From: Apostichopus japonicus
Lineage: Eukaryota > Echinodermata > Holothuroidea > Aspidochirotida > Stichopodidae
DNA: 64,000 bases
Direction of reading: 5' to 3'
NCBI RefSeq assembly: GCF_037975245.1
Contig: NC_092572.1
Location: 558,001-622,000 of the forward strand
Below, piece after piece: positions 42,211-55,829 of this stretch. The translations under genes were made by a program, and so were the position numbers. The notes below the pieces were generated by a model. The model was not told the DNA's origin and did not search any database. It saw only the letters and a program-made list of their open reading frames with translations. Every line of letters begins with the position of its first letter. Positions within the stretch are counted from its first letter, which is position 1.

Positions 42211-45200
42211 CTAGTTCCCAGCATGATAGATGTGTTCTGCGTAGGTTGCTTGATCGGTATTCGCGGCTCCCATGGGAACATACGTTGTTGGAATCGGTAT
42301 CTCATACGAACTGTCGCCGATTAGTTTCTCAAATTTCTGTTAAGGGATAATGCGTGTATTTTTGTTACAGAATGAATTTCCGTGTTTCCGTCACTCAGTG
42401 AATTGCTTTAACGTCTGCCCAAACTAATCATCACGTTTCACTCCATAATTAATATAAAAACAAGAGAAAGAACAAGGAGAATGATGCTATTCGAGTACAG
42501 CCTAGTGACCAGTTAAAACATGTTTTCTATATATGTTGAACAATAAAGAAACACACACCATGAATCTATTAAAGGGCTGTCCATATTATGAGCCTATCAT
42601 CTCGCATCTCTGCAACATCTTTATAGATTGTATCGTTGTAATGGAAATCAACAAACGGCGGTTGTGGTGACGTCACACATGTTTACATAAGCTTAACTAT
42701 CTTGTAACAAGGCGGTTTATTTACAAACAATAACTATCTGTATGGAAACAAGGCGGTTTATTTACAAACAATAACTGGTTGTGTGGAAACAAGGCGGTTT
42801 ATTTACCAACAATAACTAGCTTTGTGGAAACAAGACGGCTCATTTACTAACAATGACTAGCTGTGTGGAAACAAGGCGGTTTTTGTACCAACAGTAACTA
42901 GCTTTGTGGAAACAAGGCGGTTTATATACTAACAATGACTAGCTGTGTGGGAAAATGGTGGTTTATTTACTAACAATGACTAGCTGTGTGGGAAAATGAC
43001 AATTTATTATTAACAATGACTAGCTGTGTGGGAACAAGGCAGTTTATTTACAAAACAATAACTAGCTGTGTTGGAACAAGGCGGTTTATTTACAAACAAT
43101 AACTAGCTGTGTGGAAACAAGGTGTTTTTTTTTTTCAAGAGCAGAGTCCATTGGTCACAAGTACTCAACATTTTTAATGGTACAACATTACATTATTCAA
43201 AGACGTAAAGGGAGAAGAAGATTGGTTGAATGCTACCACCAACAAATATTGTCAAATCATGCTTCCAAATAGACGCTCATTATAGACGTTACGACACGTT
43301 GGAAAGACCAGTAAAGAGAAAAACAGTACTTACAGCTACGAACGTTTCCCTCAAATGATGAATGGAAGGTCGAAGAGAACAGTTATGGTTCCAGCAATCG
43401 AACAAGATCTCATCTCTACAAATATTCCAAAACAAAATGCGATTAGTGCTGAGCAGATTTTTTTCTTAAATAACGTCAGCCAAGATACAGCCTGGCCATC
43501 AAAAACCGAGCATTGTTTGTTAAGCCACAATCATAAAATGTTGTGTTGAGAAGCGCAGTATTTAACATGAATAGGGGACCATAAATACTTTTACTTTTAT
43601 AACCATTGTCTGCCAAGAATTTCCACGAGACTGTATGGGGATGTTCTTGACACAAAGCAACACTTTACCATCAATGCATTTGATTCCCTGTGAGGTACCG
43701 TGTATAACGGGTATCAGAGATGTAAATTGTTAGTTTGAGCTTCATTTATTTATCATTCTCAAATGTGCAAGGTATTGACGATTTGGTATAATTAAGGACA
43801 CACAAATGACAGTACTTATTTTGCTATACAGCTCTTTGTTTTGGAGACACTTTAAAAAAAATACAAGAAAGTTACGAAATTCAATCATAAAAAGAAACCA
43901 GTGAATGAAATCAGTTTTCTGAGTTTGGTTGACACCATGAAACATCGACCAAGAATTGTTCAAAATAAGACTGCAAACTATGTCTGGGTGTTTACTAAAT
44001 AAATTCTATAGAGTCTAAGAAAATAGCAAGGTCTCTGCATTTAATCCTTCCTTGAACTACTTCAATATTTATATTAATGCCATTGAAACAGACATTGAAA
44101 AAATTCATTGTTTCTTGAACCATACTGGATTATATTGTTACCCGATTTCAGTATGATTATCAAATAGCACCAAACGGTGTACGGACATTGTGGATAAGAC
44201 AAAAAGTAAATTAATACGATACTAACTTTATCTGCATGTACCTCTCTGGCCAAGGTACTGATGGCGCTGCAACGTTGTCAATCGATTCCACTTCCATGTC
44301 GACCGGAAACGGTGGTGTTCCTAACAGCAGTTATGAACATTGATAACATTCATCTTAAAATATAATGCAAATTCAAGTCATGTAGATTGATGATATCAGA
44401 AGACTCATTATACATAAGTTACCAAGTACGCAACACAACAATTTTATAAATGTATACCTCCCTGAAAGAAAGGTATCATAGTTTTATTGCAATTTTCAGA
44501 TATTTAAAGACCACACAAGTTAACGCAACAATAAAAGTAATATGCACATACTATGAATCATCTTAGATCTACATTAGTTTCGCTAAGACAATGTAATGGT
44601 TCGATATACCAATCAATAGACTCCTCCCGGACACGTACAGTGGAAGTAGGTTACTGATTGTCCATTAGTATACCAGCACACATAATCACTATCGGGACAC
44701 ATACAGTGGAAGTAGGCTACTGAGTGTACATTAGTATATATACCAGCACACACAATCACTATCGGAACACATACAGTGGAAGTAGGTTACTGATTGTCCA
44801 TTAGTATACCAGCACACATAATCACTATCGGGACACATACAGTGGAAGTAGGCTACTGAGTGTACATTAGTATATATACCAGCACACACAATCACTATCA
44901 GGACACATACAGTGGAAGTAGGCTACTGAGTGTACATTAGTATATATACCAGCACACACAATCACTATCAGGACACATACAGTGGAAGTAGGCTACTGAG
45001 TGTGCATTAGTATATATACCAGCACACACAATTACTATCGGAACACATACAGTGGAAGTAGGCTACTGAGTGTACATTAGTATATATACCAGCACACACA
45101 ATCACTATCAGGACACATACAGTGGAAGTAGGCTACTGAGTGTACATTAGTATATATACCAGCACACACAATCACTATCAGGACACATACAGTGGAAGTA

Positions 45201-48200
45201 GGCTACTGAGTGTGCATTAGTATATATACCAGCACACACAATCACTATCGGAACACATACAGTGGAAGTAGGCTACTGAGTGTACATTAGTATATATACC
45301 AGCACACACAATCACTATCGGAACACATACAGTGGAAGTAGGCTACTGAGTGTACATTAGTATATATACCAGCACACACAATCACTATCAGGACACATAC
45401 AGTGGAAGTAGGCTACTGAGTGTACATTAGTATATATACCAGCACACACAATCACTATCAGGACACATACAGTGGAAGTAGGCTACTGAGTGTGCATTAG
45501 TATATATACCAGCACACACAATCACTATCGGAACACATACAGTGGAAGTAGGCTACTGAGTGTACATTAGTATATATACCAGCACACACAATCACTATCG
45601 GGACACATACAGTGGAAGTAGGCTACTGAGTGTACATTAGTATATATACCAGCACACACAATCACTATCGGAACACATACAGTGGAAGTAGGCTACTGAG
45701 TGTACATTAGTATATATACCAGCACACACAATCACTATTAGGACACATACAGTGGAAGTAGGCTACTGAGTGTACATTAGTATATATACCAGCACACACA
45801 ATCACTATCAGGACACATACAGTGGAAGTAGGCTACTGAGTGTACATTAGTATATATACCAGCACACACAATCACTATCAGGACACATACAGTGGAAGTA
45901 GGCTACTGAGTGTGCATTAGTATATATACCAGCACACACAATCACTATCGACGTTAAACACTTATCTATGAGTATTTAGGCAATCATATATGACTGCCAA
46001 TAAACCAATGAGCACAGAAATACGTATCGATGGTATGATATTTGATGGATAGTTTACCAGCTGACATAATCTCCCATATTACTACTGCTGTAGACCACAC
46101 GTCACTGGATTCTGTATATTCATTCAATAGTAACAGTTCTGGTGGAAACTGGTTCAAACTCACCAAGCGTATCTATTGTCAAAGAGAAATATGTTTCACG
46201 AATATATAACTTGAGTTAAGCATGAATAAGATTTTTTTATGAACTACGATTCATGAAATGATAGAGTTATTAAATTTCAAATAAGATACTTTCTTACACT
46301 CTTAATTTATTGATTTTCCTGACGTGATGATAAAACTATTTGTTTCCCAAGAGAAATATTCAACAATAGCCAGACATAAATCACTTTCTCAGAGATTAAG
46401 GAAGCTTGGAAAAATAATAATGTTTACTTACTGATCTTAAAATTAAGAAAAAAGTAAATTCAATGAGCAAATGAAGTAATAACTATTCGTCAGATGGGTG
46501 ATGTGGGAGATATATTGACGGTGATGAGATATGTGGAGAATATGGGAGGGAAAACGTATGAGAACAGAGTAAATCATTGGTTTGTCCACCTGTTCCTTTT
46601 TAAGAATGGCTAGCTTCCGTGCATCGCTAGAGAGACAGAAATCGTACAATTTGACATGTCCTTCTTTTGTCAGTAAAACCTTCTTAGAAGACAATCCAGG
46701 ATGAAGAAACTGTGGATTTATTACAACAAAAAAACGGTTAATTTATTATTTGGAAAAGAATTGCAATAAACAAATAATTTCACGATGAAACCATCAATCT
46801 AGATGAATACGGTTAAAAGTAAGTTGTGGTTATAATTGTAAAATTTATCTTCTCCAAAACACATTTGAAAAGAGCTAAGTAATAATGTTGGCTGTAACGA
46901 GACTTGTACCAGAGATATAAGGATTACAAGTTATTCGCTAAAGCAGAGCTATCCTGCCATTTGCTGTTTCCAAAACCCAATATAATCAATTGCCTCCAAG
47001 ATTCTAAACCAGTCATTTAAACTTCATTCATAGAGATTCTCTGTTTTACAACAATGATCTCCGTAAAGGTCAAGAAAGGATTAGAAAACAAAAGTACGTT
47101 AAGCTTATATACATATGAAACAGAAAATTGGCCGGAACATCCGAATTGCAAACAAAATGTGTGTGGTCACTTACCCCGAAGGTTTTAAGAATGTCCATTC
47201 CTTCTAAGATACCTGAGATATGTTTGATGACGTCAGTAACTGACATTGAACTGCAGCAATAATAATCCCCCTTTTCTTTAGTGTCACGTGACAACACGCT
47301 ATGCAGATTTTCGCCAGCGAAATGTGTAGTTATCAGCCAAAGTCTATCTAAAAAAATGATGGATTATATCAAAATTACATAAGGATATATATAGAACAGC
47401 AATGTCCTGTCAAGATAAGCGTAATTTGATATCAATGACTGAAAATTAATCATTCCTTTGTTATAAATGTAAAATAAATGTAAGAAAAATTAAAGTAAGT
47501 AACAAAATTGTATCACATGACTTTTAACATTACATCCAGTTTGAGAACTTGAGTTCAGTCAGTTTTATTTACATCCAGTTGTCCTTATTCCTTGTAATCG
47601 TATACTGTGCTGTAGTCCGATATGATGCTGTGGGAAGCTTGCATTTCAATACATGTCATGATATGATAGATTTGTCTCTTATGTAATTCTTGCAATTCTT
47701 TCGTGCTTTTTTTTCTTCATCACTTGATAGCGTGTGTACGAAATATCAGAGATATCGAAAGGATTGAAAGAGTCAACAACTCACTGTTTTGGATAGATAT
47801 AGCCTCGATCTTTGCTAGATGGTTCGATGCTGGTAATTCGAGACATTTTCTGATGTAAGCCTCCCAATGAATTTCTTTCTTTCTAATGAGCTTTTCTGAA
47901 AATATAACGCAACAAGTCATCAATTCAATACGGCGTGCCTTCATACTGCTCAAAATGTTGACTGAAGCACCATTTAATAATACAATCGGGAAACTAGATC
48001 CAAAAGGAATAAATCCTTCTTTACTGCACACAACAAATTGAAGTATTCTCTTAGATCAGATTCCGGCCATAATTTGAAGATATTCACTTAATATATCACT
48101 AACCTGTTAGGGTTGTTATTACAACACACTTATTGGTCTCATTAGCAAGATTTATAGATCCCATCCATCTTTTGTAGATTTTTCCTATCTTTATTTTCTT

Positions 48201-51200
48201 GATGATGGAAATTTCATTCTCACTCAACAAACGGGGGTCTTTCCCTGCAATCACATCTGCTGTAGAATAATAATCTGTGGAAAAGTTGAGAAACGTACAT
48301 TACGGCCAATGAGCATATATCGTAGTCATTTTCTATTGTAAGTCATCGTTGAATGTTGGCTGTTGATGACCGACAATTCCCATTGGCTAATTAGTGATTG
48401 AACAGTCGACATAGTTTAATTACATGTCAACTATGTTAATCTTCTTCTATGTATTGTCTTTTCTTCCATCTTCTTTTCAAACATCATAACCCACAGATAA
48501 AACTTTATTAAATACGACTAGTCTGTATACGATAAACAGCTGCTATCTTTCAATAATTAATTTACTTTCAAACTATTACCATTTGGAGTAAACTTACTCG
48601 GTTCACTTCCCCCAGAATTGTGCGAGTTTTGTGAGTTTTCTTCGTCATCAGGTATCTTTGGTAATGCTTTCCTGTTACAGAAATAAATGGCGTTGCATCA
48701 TGTTGGCAAAGTTCATCAACATAATAGCCATGTAGTAAATTATTAAAAGGAAATACTTTAATTTCAAATATCTGTCGTTTGAAAAAAAAAAATTCTGGAA
48801 GTAATTTAAGGGTAATGAAATAAATTGAATAATGGGATATATTTCTGAAAGACATAAAACATTTTATATTAACCCCCACTATGCATTCCATTATAAACAC
48901 GAACCAACCAATCCCTAACTCCACAATCTGTTCTGGTTTAATTGTGTAGTAAATAATCTCACAAACATGACTATGTACTTTTTGCGTCCGATTAATTTTT
49001 CATCTCGACCACAGCAATAACAAAGAATGGGACACGCTTGTGTTTGTTTTAAGTTTTTAGTGGCTCGATCTCTGCGAAAAGGGCAACATTTTGAAAAACC
49101 AGTGAAGCATCGTAATTGTCCGATTACATATTGCACACTAGTTAAACAACGTGATTGTGGGATTACATACTACACAAAAATAAACATCGTGATTGTGGTA
49201 ATAAATATATATAAAAAAATCATTAAACATCATGATTGTGGGATAAATACTACACAATAGTTTAACAACGTGATTGTGGGATTATATACTACACACTACT
49301 TAAACATCATGATTTTTGGGTTACATGGCAACAGAGTAGTGAACATGACAACAAATCGAGAATTCCTTACGTTCCTTCTGTCAGAATACTTTTTCGATTA
49401 ACTGTACAATAAAGAGAATTTTTTTCAAGAAAATTTTATATAAACCTTATTGGTTTCCATAAAATGTAGGGATATTGCATTTTCAGAAAACCAATTTAAA
49501 TTGTAACAGAAAATGTAATAAATATATAATATTATTATGTTATACATTTTATAATCAAACTAACGTGAACTTAGATCACTGAAGGAGTAATGTTTTGTGT
49601 TTTGAGTGTTGTATTTGTAATAATAGTATTGTATTTAAATGTTCATTGTGAAATGAAATATGAAACAAAGCATTTCAAAGCAAGGTTAATGAGAACATGT
49701 GTCATATAAAAGGGATCTTAGAGCAAAACTTGAAATTGTACATTAGATCCAGAAATTTATTTTAAATAAAACCTTACTTGATTGATCGGTATCTGAGGCT
49801 CCTTTATCAAGAACATTCATTTGATGACTTGACATTGATGAGGTGACATTTGGAATTCCAATCCGAAAGGAAAAGAGAATGAAGAGGAAGCGAGAGTGAT
49901 AATTTCTGCCTTGCTCTATATATCACTGTAAGTCATATTGCTTGCTAGGGCTACTGGTATAAGTTAAGTAGTAACGGGATGGGATGAGGTGGCTGGAGGG
50001 CCACTGGTAGAAGTTAAGAAGAGGCGGGATGGGATGAGGTGGCGGGAGGGCTACTGGATAAAGGTGAGTAGTGACGGGATGGGATGAGGTGGCTGGAGGG
50101 CTGCTGGTAGAAGTTGAGAAGAGGCGGGATGGATTGAGGTGGCTGGAGGGCTACTGGTAGAAGTTAAGTAGTGACGGGATGGGATGAGGTGGCGGGAGGT
50201 CTACTGGTAGAAGTTGAGAAGAGGCGGGATGGGATGAGGTAGCGGGAGGTCTTCTGGTAGAAGTTGAGAAGAGGCAGGATGGGATAAGGTGACTGGAGGG
50301 CTACTGGTAGAAGTTAAGTAGTGAAGGGATGGGACGAGGTAGCTGAAGGGCTACTAATAAAAGTTAAGAAGAGGCGGGATGGAATGATGTGGCTGGAGGG
50401 CTACTGGTAGAAGTAGTGTTTATGCCAAAGTTTGACATTTTAATAAACTCACCCTCGCCGGTTTTGTGTTACTGTAAAACATAGAAAGAAATAATGCATT
50501 TGTGAGTATATATCTTGAAAATGGATCAATCAAATATACATGATAAAGTAATATACATGATAAAGTAAAATCCATAAATACACTAATGTTGGTAAGTACT
50601 ATTAAACTATTGAGATAATAAAAGCAGTAGTAAATTGTGCATCAGGAGATATATCATCTTTCCTTTAAAAGTTTGATCTAGTTTGTAGTAAAATGTTTGA
50701 AGTTTAAATAATACGTGCACCCAGACCTTCGTCCTACCTCTTCCTATCTCCGAAGGTTTATTGTTTACCCATTCTCATTTGATCCACTGTTTAACATTTG
50801 AAATGTCTCCCTGGTCATATCACAACATTTTATTATATGCTTACATTACGTTGTAGTACAGAGAACAGTCTAAAAAGGAATTTTAATGCCTACAGATCAG
50901 ACATGAATTTTAACTTTTCTAATAGGCATGTGGACAATTTGTGTGGCTATACCTCGATAATGTGTTCTATACGTAGTTCTATGATGTTTTTTGCTAACGT
51001 ATTTGATAAACGAAACAGCGTTATAGTCTATATCATATAAATTGCTGTCATTGTTTCATAAATTTGAAAGTTCAATATTGTGTACAATACTAATACCTAC
51101 ATCTGAATTTTCTGACTGTGAAACAAGCACAAACTAACAGACAACTGGAAATGGACCCGACAACACCAGCCACAATCATCCATTTGTTGTTCCCTAAGGA

Positions 51201-52167
51201 TGTAAAACGAGTAAAGATATGTTTTTGTGGAAACTCCTGAGGACGATATTGGGTCTATGACTACATAATTTGAATGGTATTGGTTTTGATCTACCTATAC
51301 CCAGCAGCTTCTTTTTTACATTATTGCTTCTATATACTAGCATTTGATCAATATATGTATAAATACACTTATTCAGTAAGGAAGCATTAGGCTATGTCTA
51401 CTGATGTTATTATCGTGTGTTCATGTATACTAATTACAACGAGGCTAACATTCAAGTACGATCTATCATGAAAGGTATTCCCCTCGTTGGCGAAAAGAAA
51501 CCGCAACCTATTGAATGACATATTAACCGCAAGCCTTGTATGCAACACAGAAACTATTAAGTACCAAAACTATAAGTTACATATAACTGAACAAAAGAAT
51601 TAACAATAATAGAATTGAACACAACTGAACAAAAATTATATAGAGCGGAAGAAAAATATTGCAGATGGAATATTGGATGTTGATATGAATATAAACATAT
51701 ACTGACTTGTGTTCTTAATGAATTATGTTCCTCAAGAAGTTATATTTTAGTTTAACGTTCAAATCACTGACGACACAATGTTATATTGGATGTAGTTTAA
51801 ACATGAACACAAATTTGAAGACAGTTAGCTTTTTGAATAGTAAAACAGGGAATTGCAGTCAGCGAGATGTTATTTTGGTCATTTCAATGCAAAACAAAAT
51901 ATTCTTAGATAATGCGTACCTTGCAATGCATATTGCGTATTCATTACAGTACATCAATTATAAATTCATCAAATTAGCCTCCTTTATAAAAATAAATTGG
52001 TCAGATCGTGAAACAAACTATTGAATACTTCTAATTAAGAACATTATCTTGTTCAACTTGGTGATATCACGACCTTTGTTATATATATGCATGTCGAAAA
52101 ATAGTGATTAAAATATGTTGAAAGTTGATTAATTGGGCTTCACCAGCCGTGTAGAATCGACCGCATG

Positions 52168-52214
<47 letters not shown>

Positions 52215-53824
52215 CCTATTGACCACACAAGAAACATAGGGATCGCGTGACGATAATTGTAGCGCAGCAGGTAAACTGGCATTTCTTTGAGGTACATTTG
52301 ATGCTTGTTCTATCTTCATGGTTCCATGTTTTGTTTTATTTGACGAATACACCCAATCACAGAATGTCGAAGTACCTTTAGACGATATGAACTTGTCTAT
52401 TGTGTAGTAAACCTCTTAAAAATATAAGATAAACATGAACTGAAAGTTTTTTAGGAAATCTTAATTGAACATTTTGTTAATTGAAAGATTTGAGAGATTT
52501 AAATGGAAGCAATGGTTACAGTGAGATTTTGACGAAGAGACTCGGTTCATGATTATGTCGAATACCGGAAAGTACGCCATGTTGAAATTACTGTCGAAGT
52601 TAGCAAACTAGATGGGTCGGTTACAGCTTACTATGTCGAACGGTACACGGATTTATTCCATCGCACTATTCGTCGTGAGCAATTAAATGTCGAAGTTCAC
52701 ATATTGTAGAGGTCGGAGTTAACAAACTATGTCTAACACCACGCAACGTTGGTCTCGGAATGACTTTCTTTTAAGCAATGCTTTGAAGTACTAATTGATT
52801 CCTCAATAGAAAACTTTATCAAAGTTAATTTGACGAAGTTGCAAGAACGGCGTGTTATTTTAGATTTTAATATTTCATTCTGAAAGGGAGACAGAAAAGT
52901 GTCTAAGTGATCGTAAACTACACGCGGTACCCTGATTGACCTTGTATTGACCTGAACGGCTGAAATACATCTATGTCTCGTTAGAAGAGGGAATTTTGTA
53001 ACAATCTCTAACTGGTCGAACCTCCGTTCTGCATATTGAGCTTATAATACACCAGTGCTGTTTTCTTTCTTTTTCCTTTCATAATCACGTATGTTAGTTA
53101 ATAGGGGGCGCTATATAGTTCCATTAGCTTCATAAGGCAACGTAATCTAAGTAGCTATTAACAAAACTGTAAACATAACAGCGTTCATGGATCTTATCAA
53201 AACTGAACCTGCGTAAAGAAAGGATAATTTTAAATATGTTTTTTGCTAGAAGACTAGGAAAGAAGTTATATTCTAACATTTTTATAGATTTAAGTTCGCA
53301 ATTTAGTAGTTACGTACAACGTTACATATGTTACACCAGTTATCATGTACATGATACTGGCATTGTAATCTAGGCTAATTTAGGGTTACAGAGCTAACAT
53401 GATCAAGATATATTGTCGATACTTATTGCAAAGCTATGATCTTGAAAGAAGGTCTGGTGTTGGGTAAGACGGCCTTGGGAAGATGTGTAAATGTATAGTC
53501 TATGTTTCATTACTTTAGTACTGAAAACACGTTCAGAAGAACACGAAGAAGGTAACGGGCGAACACTAGTAGATCGCTTATAAATTGTAAATAACTATAA
53601 ATATGCAAATAAGCTTTACTAGCATGGTATGGTCGCAATATAAACTATGTACGTTATAGAAGTATAACGGGTCAGGAAAATGCCGTGTTTAATGCAGTTG
53701 AACGGTAGAGACAGGTAAAGTTAATATTGTTCCCTAACTTGTGACTATCGTTTAGATGGGACCTGCATTAGCTATCTAATGAACGAGGACGGAAAACATA
53801 TAAAAACACAATAAATAGTACAAG

Positions 53825-53856
<32 letters not shown>

Positions 53857-55781
53857 AAATATCTAGAAACTGCGTACCTATAACCGGGGATAACAAATGA
53901 GTTTCATTTGATATTCGATACAAACGCAGAAATAGGTTGAGTGGGTTTACGCTTTGGGTTTGGGTCAAACTTACGTTTTCGCAGGGAGAAAAGTAACGCA
54001 AACGTGAGACCACAGCCTACAGCTATAGAAATTGTTACTCCAACGGTGATGATATACATTGTTAATGTGAAATTGGGATGATTATCTGTATAGGAAATAG
54101 AAAAATAAAATGGATTATTTTAAAAACATCAGTGAATGAGGTACTATATCATATGATACTTTATGTATAATTCAGAAGCGAATTCGTCATAGACATTAGG
54201 GCACTTGGTGCTCTCAACATGTAGTCAAATAATCCGAAATTTATATTAGATATATATAATTTTGATTTATGCTTTCGTCACATCCATTGTTAGTGAGAAA
54301 AAAAAATGAACGAAATGAACAACTCTGTTTACCCGTTGTTACAGGCACTGCATCTGTCACTAAGGGAAAAGAGAGAGACGATCGTTTTCTAAAATTACTT
54401 GGTTTTCAGTTTTAATTTTAATTTATTGAATAGTCAGACTGATGATATGTGCTAGCTTTAAGTTCTTTATTAGAAATCGGAAATAACAATGAATTAATAT
54501 CTAGCAAATAATTAGAACCACGTTGTACTTTCCCTACATTAAATAATAAATATCATATTTTGTATATGATTTATTTATGCTACACTTAATATGGACTCGT
54601 TGACATTCCTTGTATCAATATCAGTGAAATATTATTCTTCTCATTAGAATATTATAAGAAGTCATTTACATAAGCAAAAACGGGTTATTGATACTAATGG
54701 CAACACCTGTTGAAGACTTTCGAAGACTTACACCAATGCGTTGTTACACAGTTATCCATATTTCAACTCTTTTACACTATCTCTAAAGATGATTACTGAT
54801 TATGGAAACAAAATGTTTTATTGCAACAAGTATACAAGAAAATAAATCTCTTGAAGTATTTCTCACAATTATGTTTTCTACCATCTTCACTAAAACCTGA
54901 GTGTCCTTTCCAATACACGATGAACACATACTTATCAAAATACATTGTGGATCGTTATTACAGGGAATATTAATTACATTTTTATTGAAAAACAATTTAC
55001 CATGTGGAAATCCCTGATTATTATCTTTGTCTGCAGAGAAGGTCAAAAATATCAATGACAAATGAGTGTCGCTTCCAGTATACGATGAACACATAATTCA
55101 TAATATACAATGTATTATTATCAAATGGAATCGCATTAGTTTTGTTATTGAAAATGAATTTCTCTCTGATTATTATCATTGTCTGCAGAGAATGAACACA
55201 TTTTGCTTTGTTTTTCTATAAGAGGGGTAATTTTCTAATTCAGCTTGTAATTAAATATGATAAGTTCATAGTCACTTACAGAAGCAATGTAATCTACTCA
55301 CCGTCTATTTCACATATGAGTGTAAATTTGGCCAACACTTTCTCTCCCTGTTGACATCGAATAGAGGATTCATTCTCATCGTCACAGGGTTTCACAGTTA
55401 ACGAAGCATTCGTCTCATGGCAGCTATTTACGCTTTCTCCAACACGTTCCCCCAAGTAAATCGCTCCGTGAGCAATGTTAGTCTCAGAATTGAACCATTC
55501 CACATTATTTTCTGTATAAACCGGGCAAACAAGGCAGACATGATCACACGACCTGGCATTACATACGGAGGTCGGAAAAGACTGACTGTAAACTAGTTCG
55601 TCACAAATGCAAGTAGCTTGTTCTTGGTCGTCTGCAAACGAAACGTATAGCGCAATTTCATTTTAGATAATGTTATACTATCATTTATTTTCTATCAGAT
55701 TTTAATGCACCGAATTTACTTACCGCAGAAAACAAACGACAGGCTGAGAAGAGCAAATAGTATTGACCTTAATCGTGTCAT
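42211..55781 (-). CDS. Gene 3: Ig-domain receptor-like tyrosine pseudokinase, complete
   Basis: Exons: 55781-55724 (signal peptide), 55631-55302 (Ig), 54359-54333 (stalk), 54085-53975 (TM-a) or 51193-51101 (TM-b), 50471-50453, 49827-49778, 49401-49371, 48671-48598, 48274-48104, 47895-47785, 47347-47175, 46709-46590, 46172-46058, 44320-44227, 43415-43334, 42336-42211. With TM-a this is 1,692 nt (563 aa), with TM-b 557 aa, both in frame to TAG. Residues 1-19 are the signal peptide, 20-128 Ig-like, about 146-168 membrane, 234-522 kinase-like. HPG is at 388-390 (HRD), DFC at 408-410 (DFG); KCVVITTL lacks the VAIK Lys; IGKIYKRWMGSI replaces the Gly-rich loop. [18 protein letters not shown] and CWNHNCSLRPS keep the fold. 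YEIPIPTTY starts at 533. Likely a plasma-membrane receptor acting without kinase activity, through phosphotyrosine docking or dimerisation (inference). The nearest known families are receptor tyrosine kinases; I cannot name an orthologue. Confidence 0.88.
42690..43125. repeat. 41-bp minisatellite, about 10 copies
   Basis: Unit GTGTGGAAACAAGGCGGTTT then ATTTACAAACAATAACTAGCT, in the last intron of gene 3. Confidence 0.9.
44625..45950. repeat. 70-bp minisatellite, about 18-19 copies
   Basis: Unit GGACACATACAGTGGAAGTA, GGCTACTGAGTGTACATTAG, TATATATACCAGCACACACA, ATCACTATCA. The first copies are shorter (lacking TATA) and most diverged; inner copies differ by a few bases. It fills the gene 3 intron between exons 46058 and 44320. 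Confidence 0.95.
49097..49320. repeat. Minisatellite of about 39 bp, 5-6 copies
   Basis: Unit GATTGTGGGATTACATACTA then CACACTAGTTAAACAACGT, in the gene 3 intron between exons 49371 and 48671. Confidence 0.85.
49945..50415. repeat. 50-bp minisatellite, about 9 copies
   Basis: Unit GAGGTGGCTGGAGGGCTACT, GGTAGAAGTTAAGTAGTGAC, GGGATGGGAT. Unusually G-rich on the plus strand (C-rich in the transcript). It lies between gene 3 exons 50453 and 49827. Confidence 0.9.
51101..51193 (-). CDS. Gene 3 alternative transmembrane exon TM-b
   Basis: Between acceptor TTAG and donor GTAGGT it reads NNKWMIVAGVVGSISSC then LLVCACFTVRKFR: a hydrophobic span rich in Cys and Gly followed by basic residues. It enters with two bases and leaves with one, the same phases as TM-a (53975-54085), so either exon can link the stalk exon to the first juxtamembrane exon in frame. 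The donor GTAGGT is identical to that of the TM exons of genes 1 and 2, so TM-b is probably the ancestral one and TM-a a later addition. Including both would give two membrane spans. Confidence 0.75.
52870..53275. repeat. Dispersed repeat, second copy at the right end of the window
   Basis: 52,945-53,007 matches 62,490-62,558 (TTGACCTTGTATTGACCTGA onward). 53,008 to about 53,275 matches 63,744-64,000 (CTAACTGGTCGAACCTC, TTCATAAGGCAACGTAATCT, AACAGCGTTC, AACTGAACCTGCGTAAAG). Here the two halves are contiguous; in the right-hand copy they are split by 1,185 bp. It lies in gene 3 between TM-a and TM-b. Confidence 0.85.
53975..54085 (-). CDS. Gene 3 transmembrane exon TM-a
   Basis: Acceptor CCTATACAG, donor GTAAGT. 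It reads NHPNFTLT (one N-glycosylation site) and then MYIITVGVTISIAVGCGLTF, ALLFSLRK: about 24 hydrophobic residues stopped by Arg-Lys. It directly follows the stalk exon, entering with two bases and leaving with one. It is the proximal choice for splicing; TM-b lies 2.8 kb further downstream. Confidence 0.8.
55302..55631 (-). CDS. Gene 3 Ig-like ectodomain exon
   Basis: 330 nt, phase 1 at both ends as is usual for Ig-domain exons. The 109 residues include CLVCPVYTENNVEWF (B-strand Cys and C-strand Trp), LGERVGESVNSC, NASLTVKPC and SSIRCQQGEKV (F-strand-like Cys), with two potential N-glycosylation sites (NAS, NES). An N-terminal part with CICDEL, VCNARSCDHVC gives additional Cys pairs, so extra disulfides are likely. 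The usual DxGxYxC is not conserved, so the Ig assignment is by spacing. Confidence 0.65.
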
Positions 55782-55823
55782 GACGTTCACTGTATTGCAA
55801 GCACTATGTACACGACGGAAACG

Positions 55824-55829
55824 TTTATA
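55824..55829 (-). promoter_or_regulatory. Candidate TATA box of gene 3
   Basis: CTATAAACG on the minus strand, 43 bases upstream of the ATG at 55781. Transcription from about 25-30 bases downstream would leave a very short 5' UTR (about 15 bases). A more distant promoter cannot be excluded. Confidence 0.35.
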
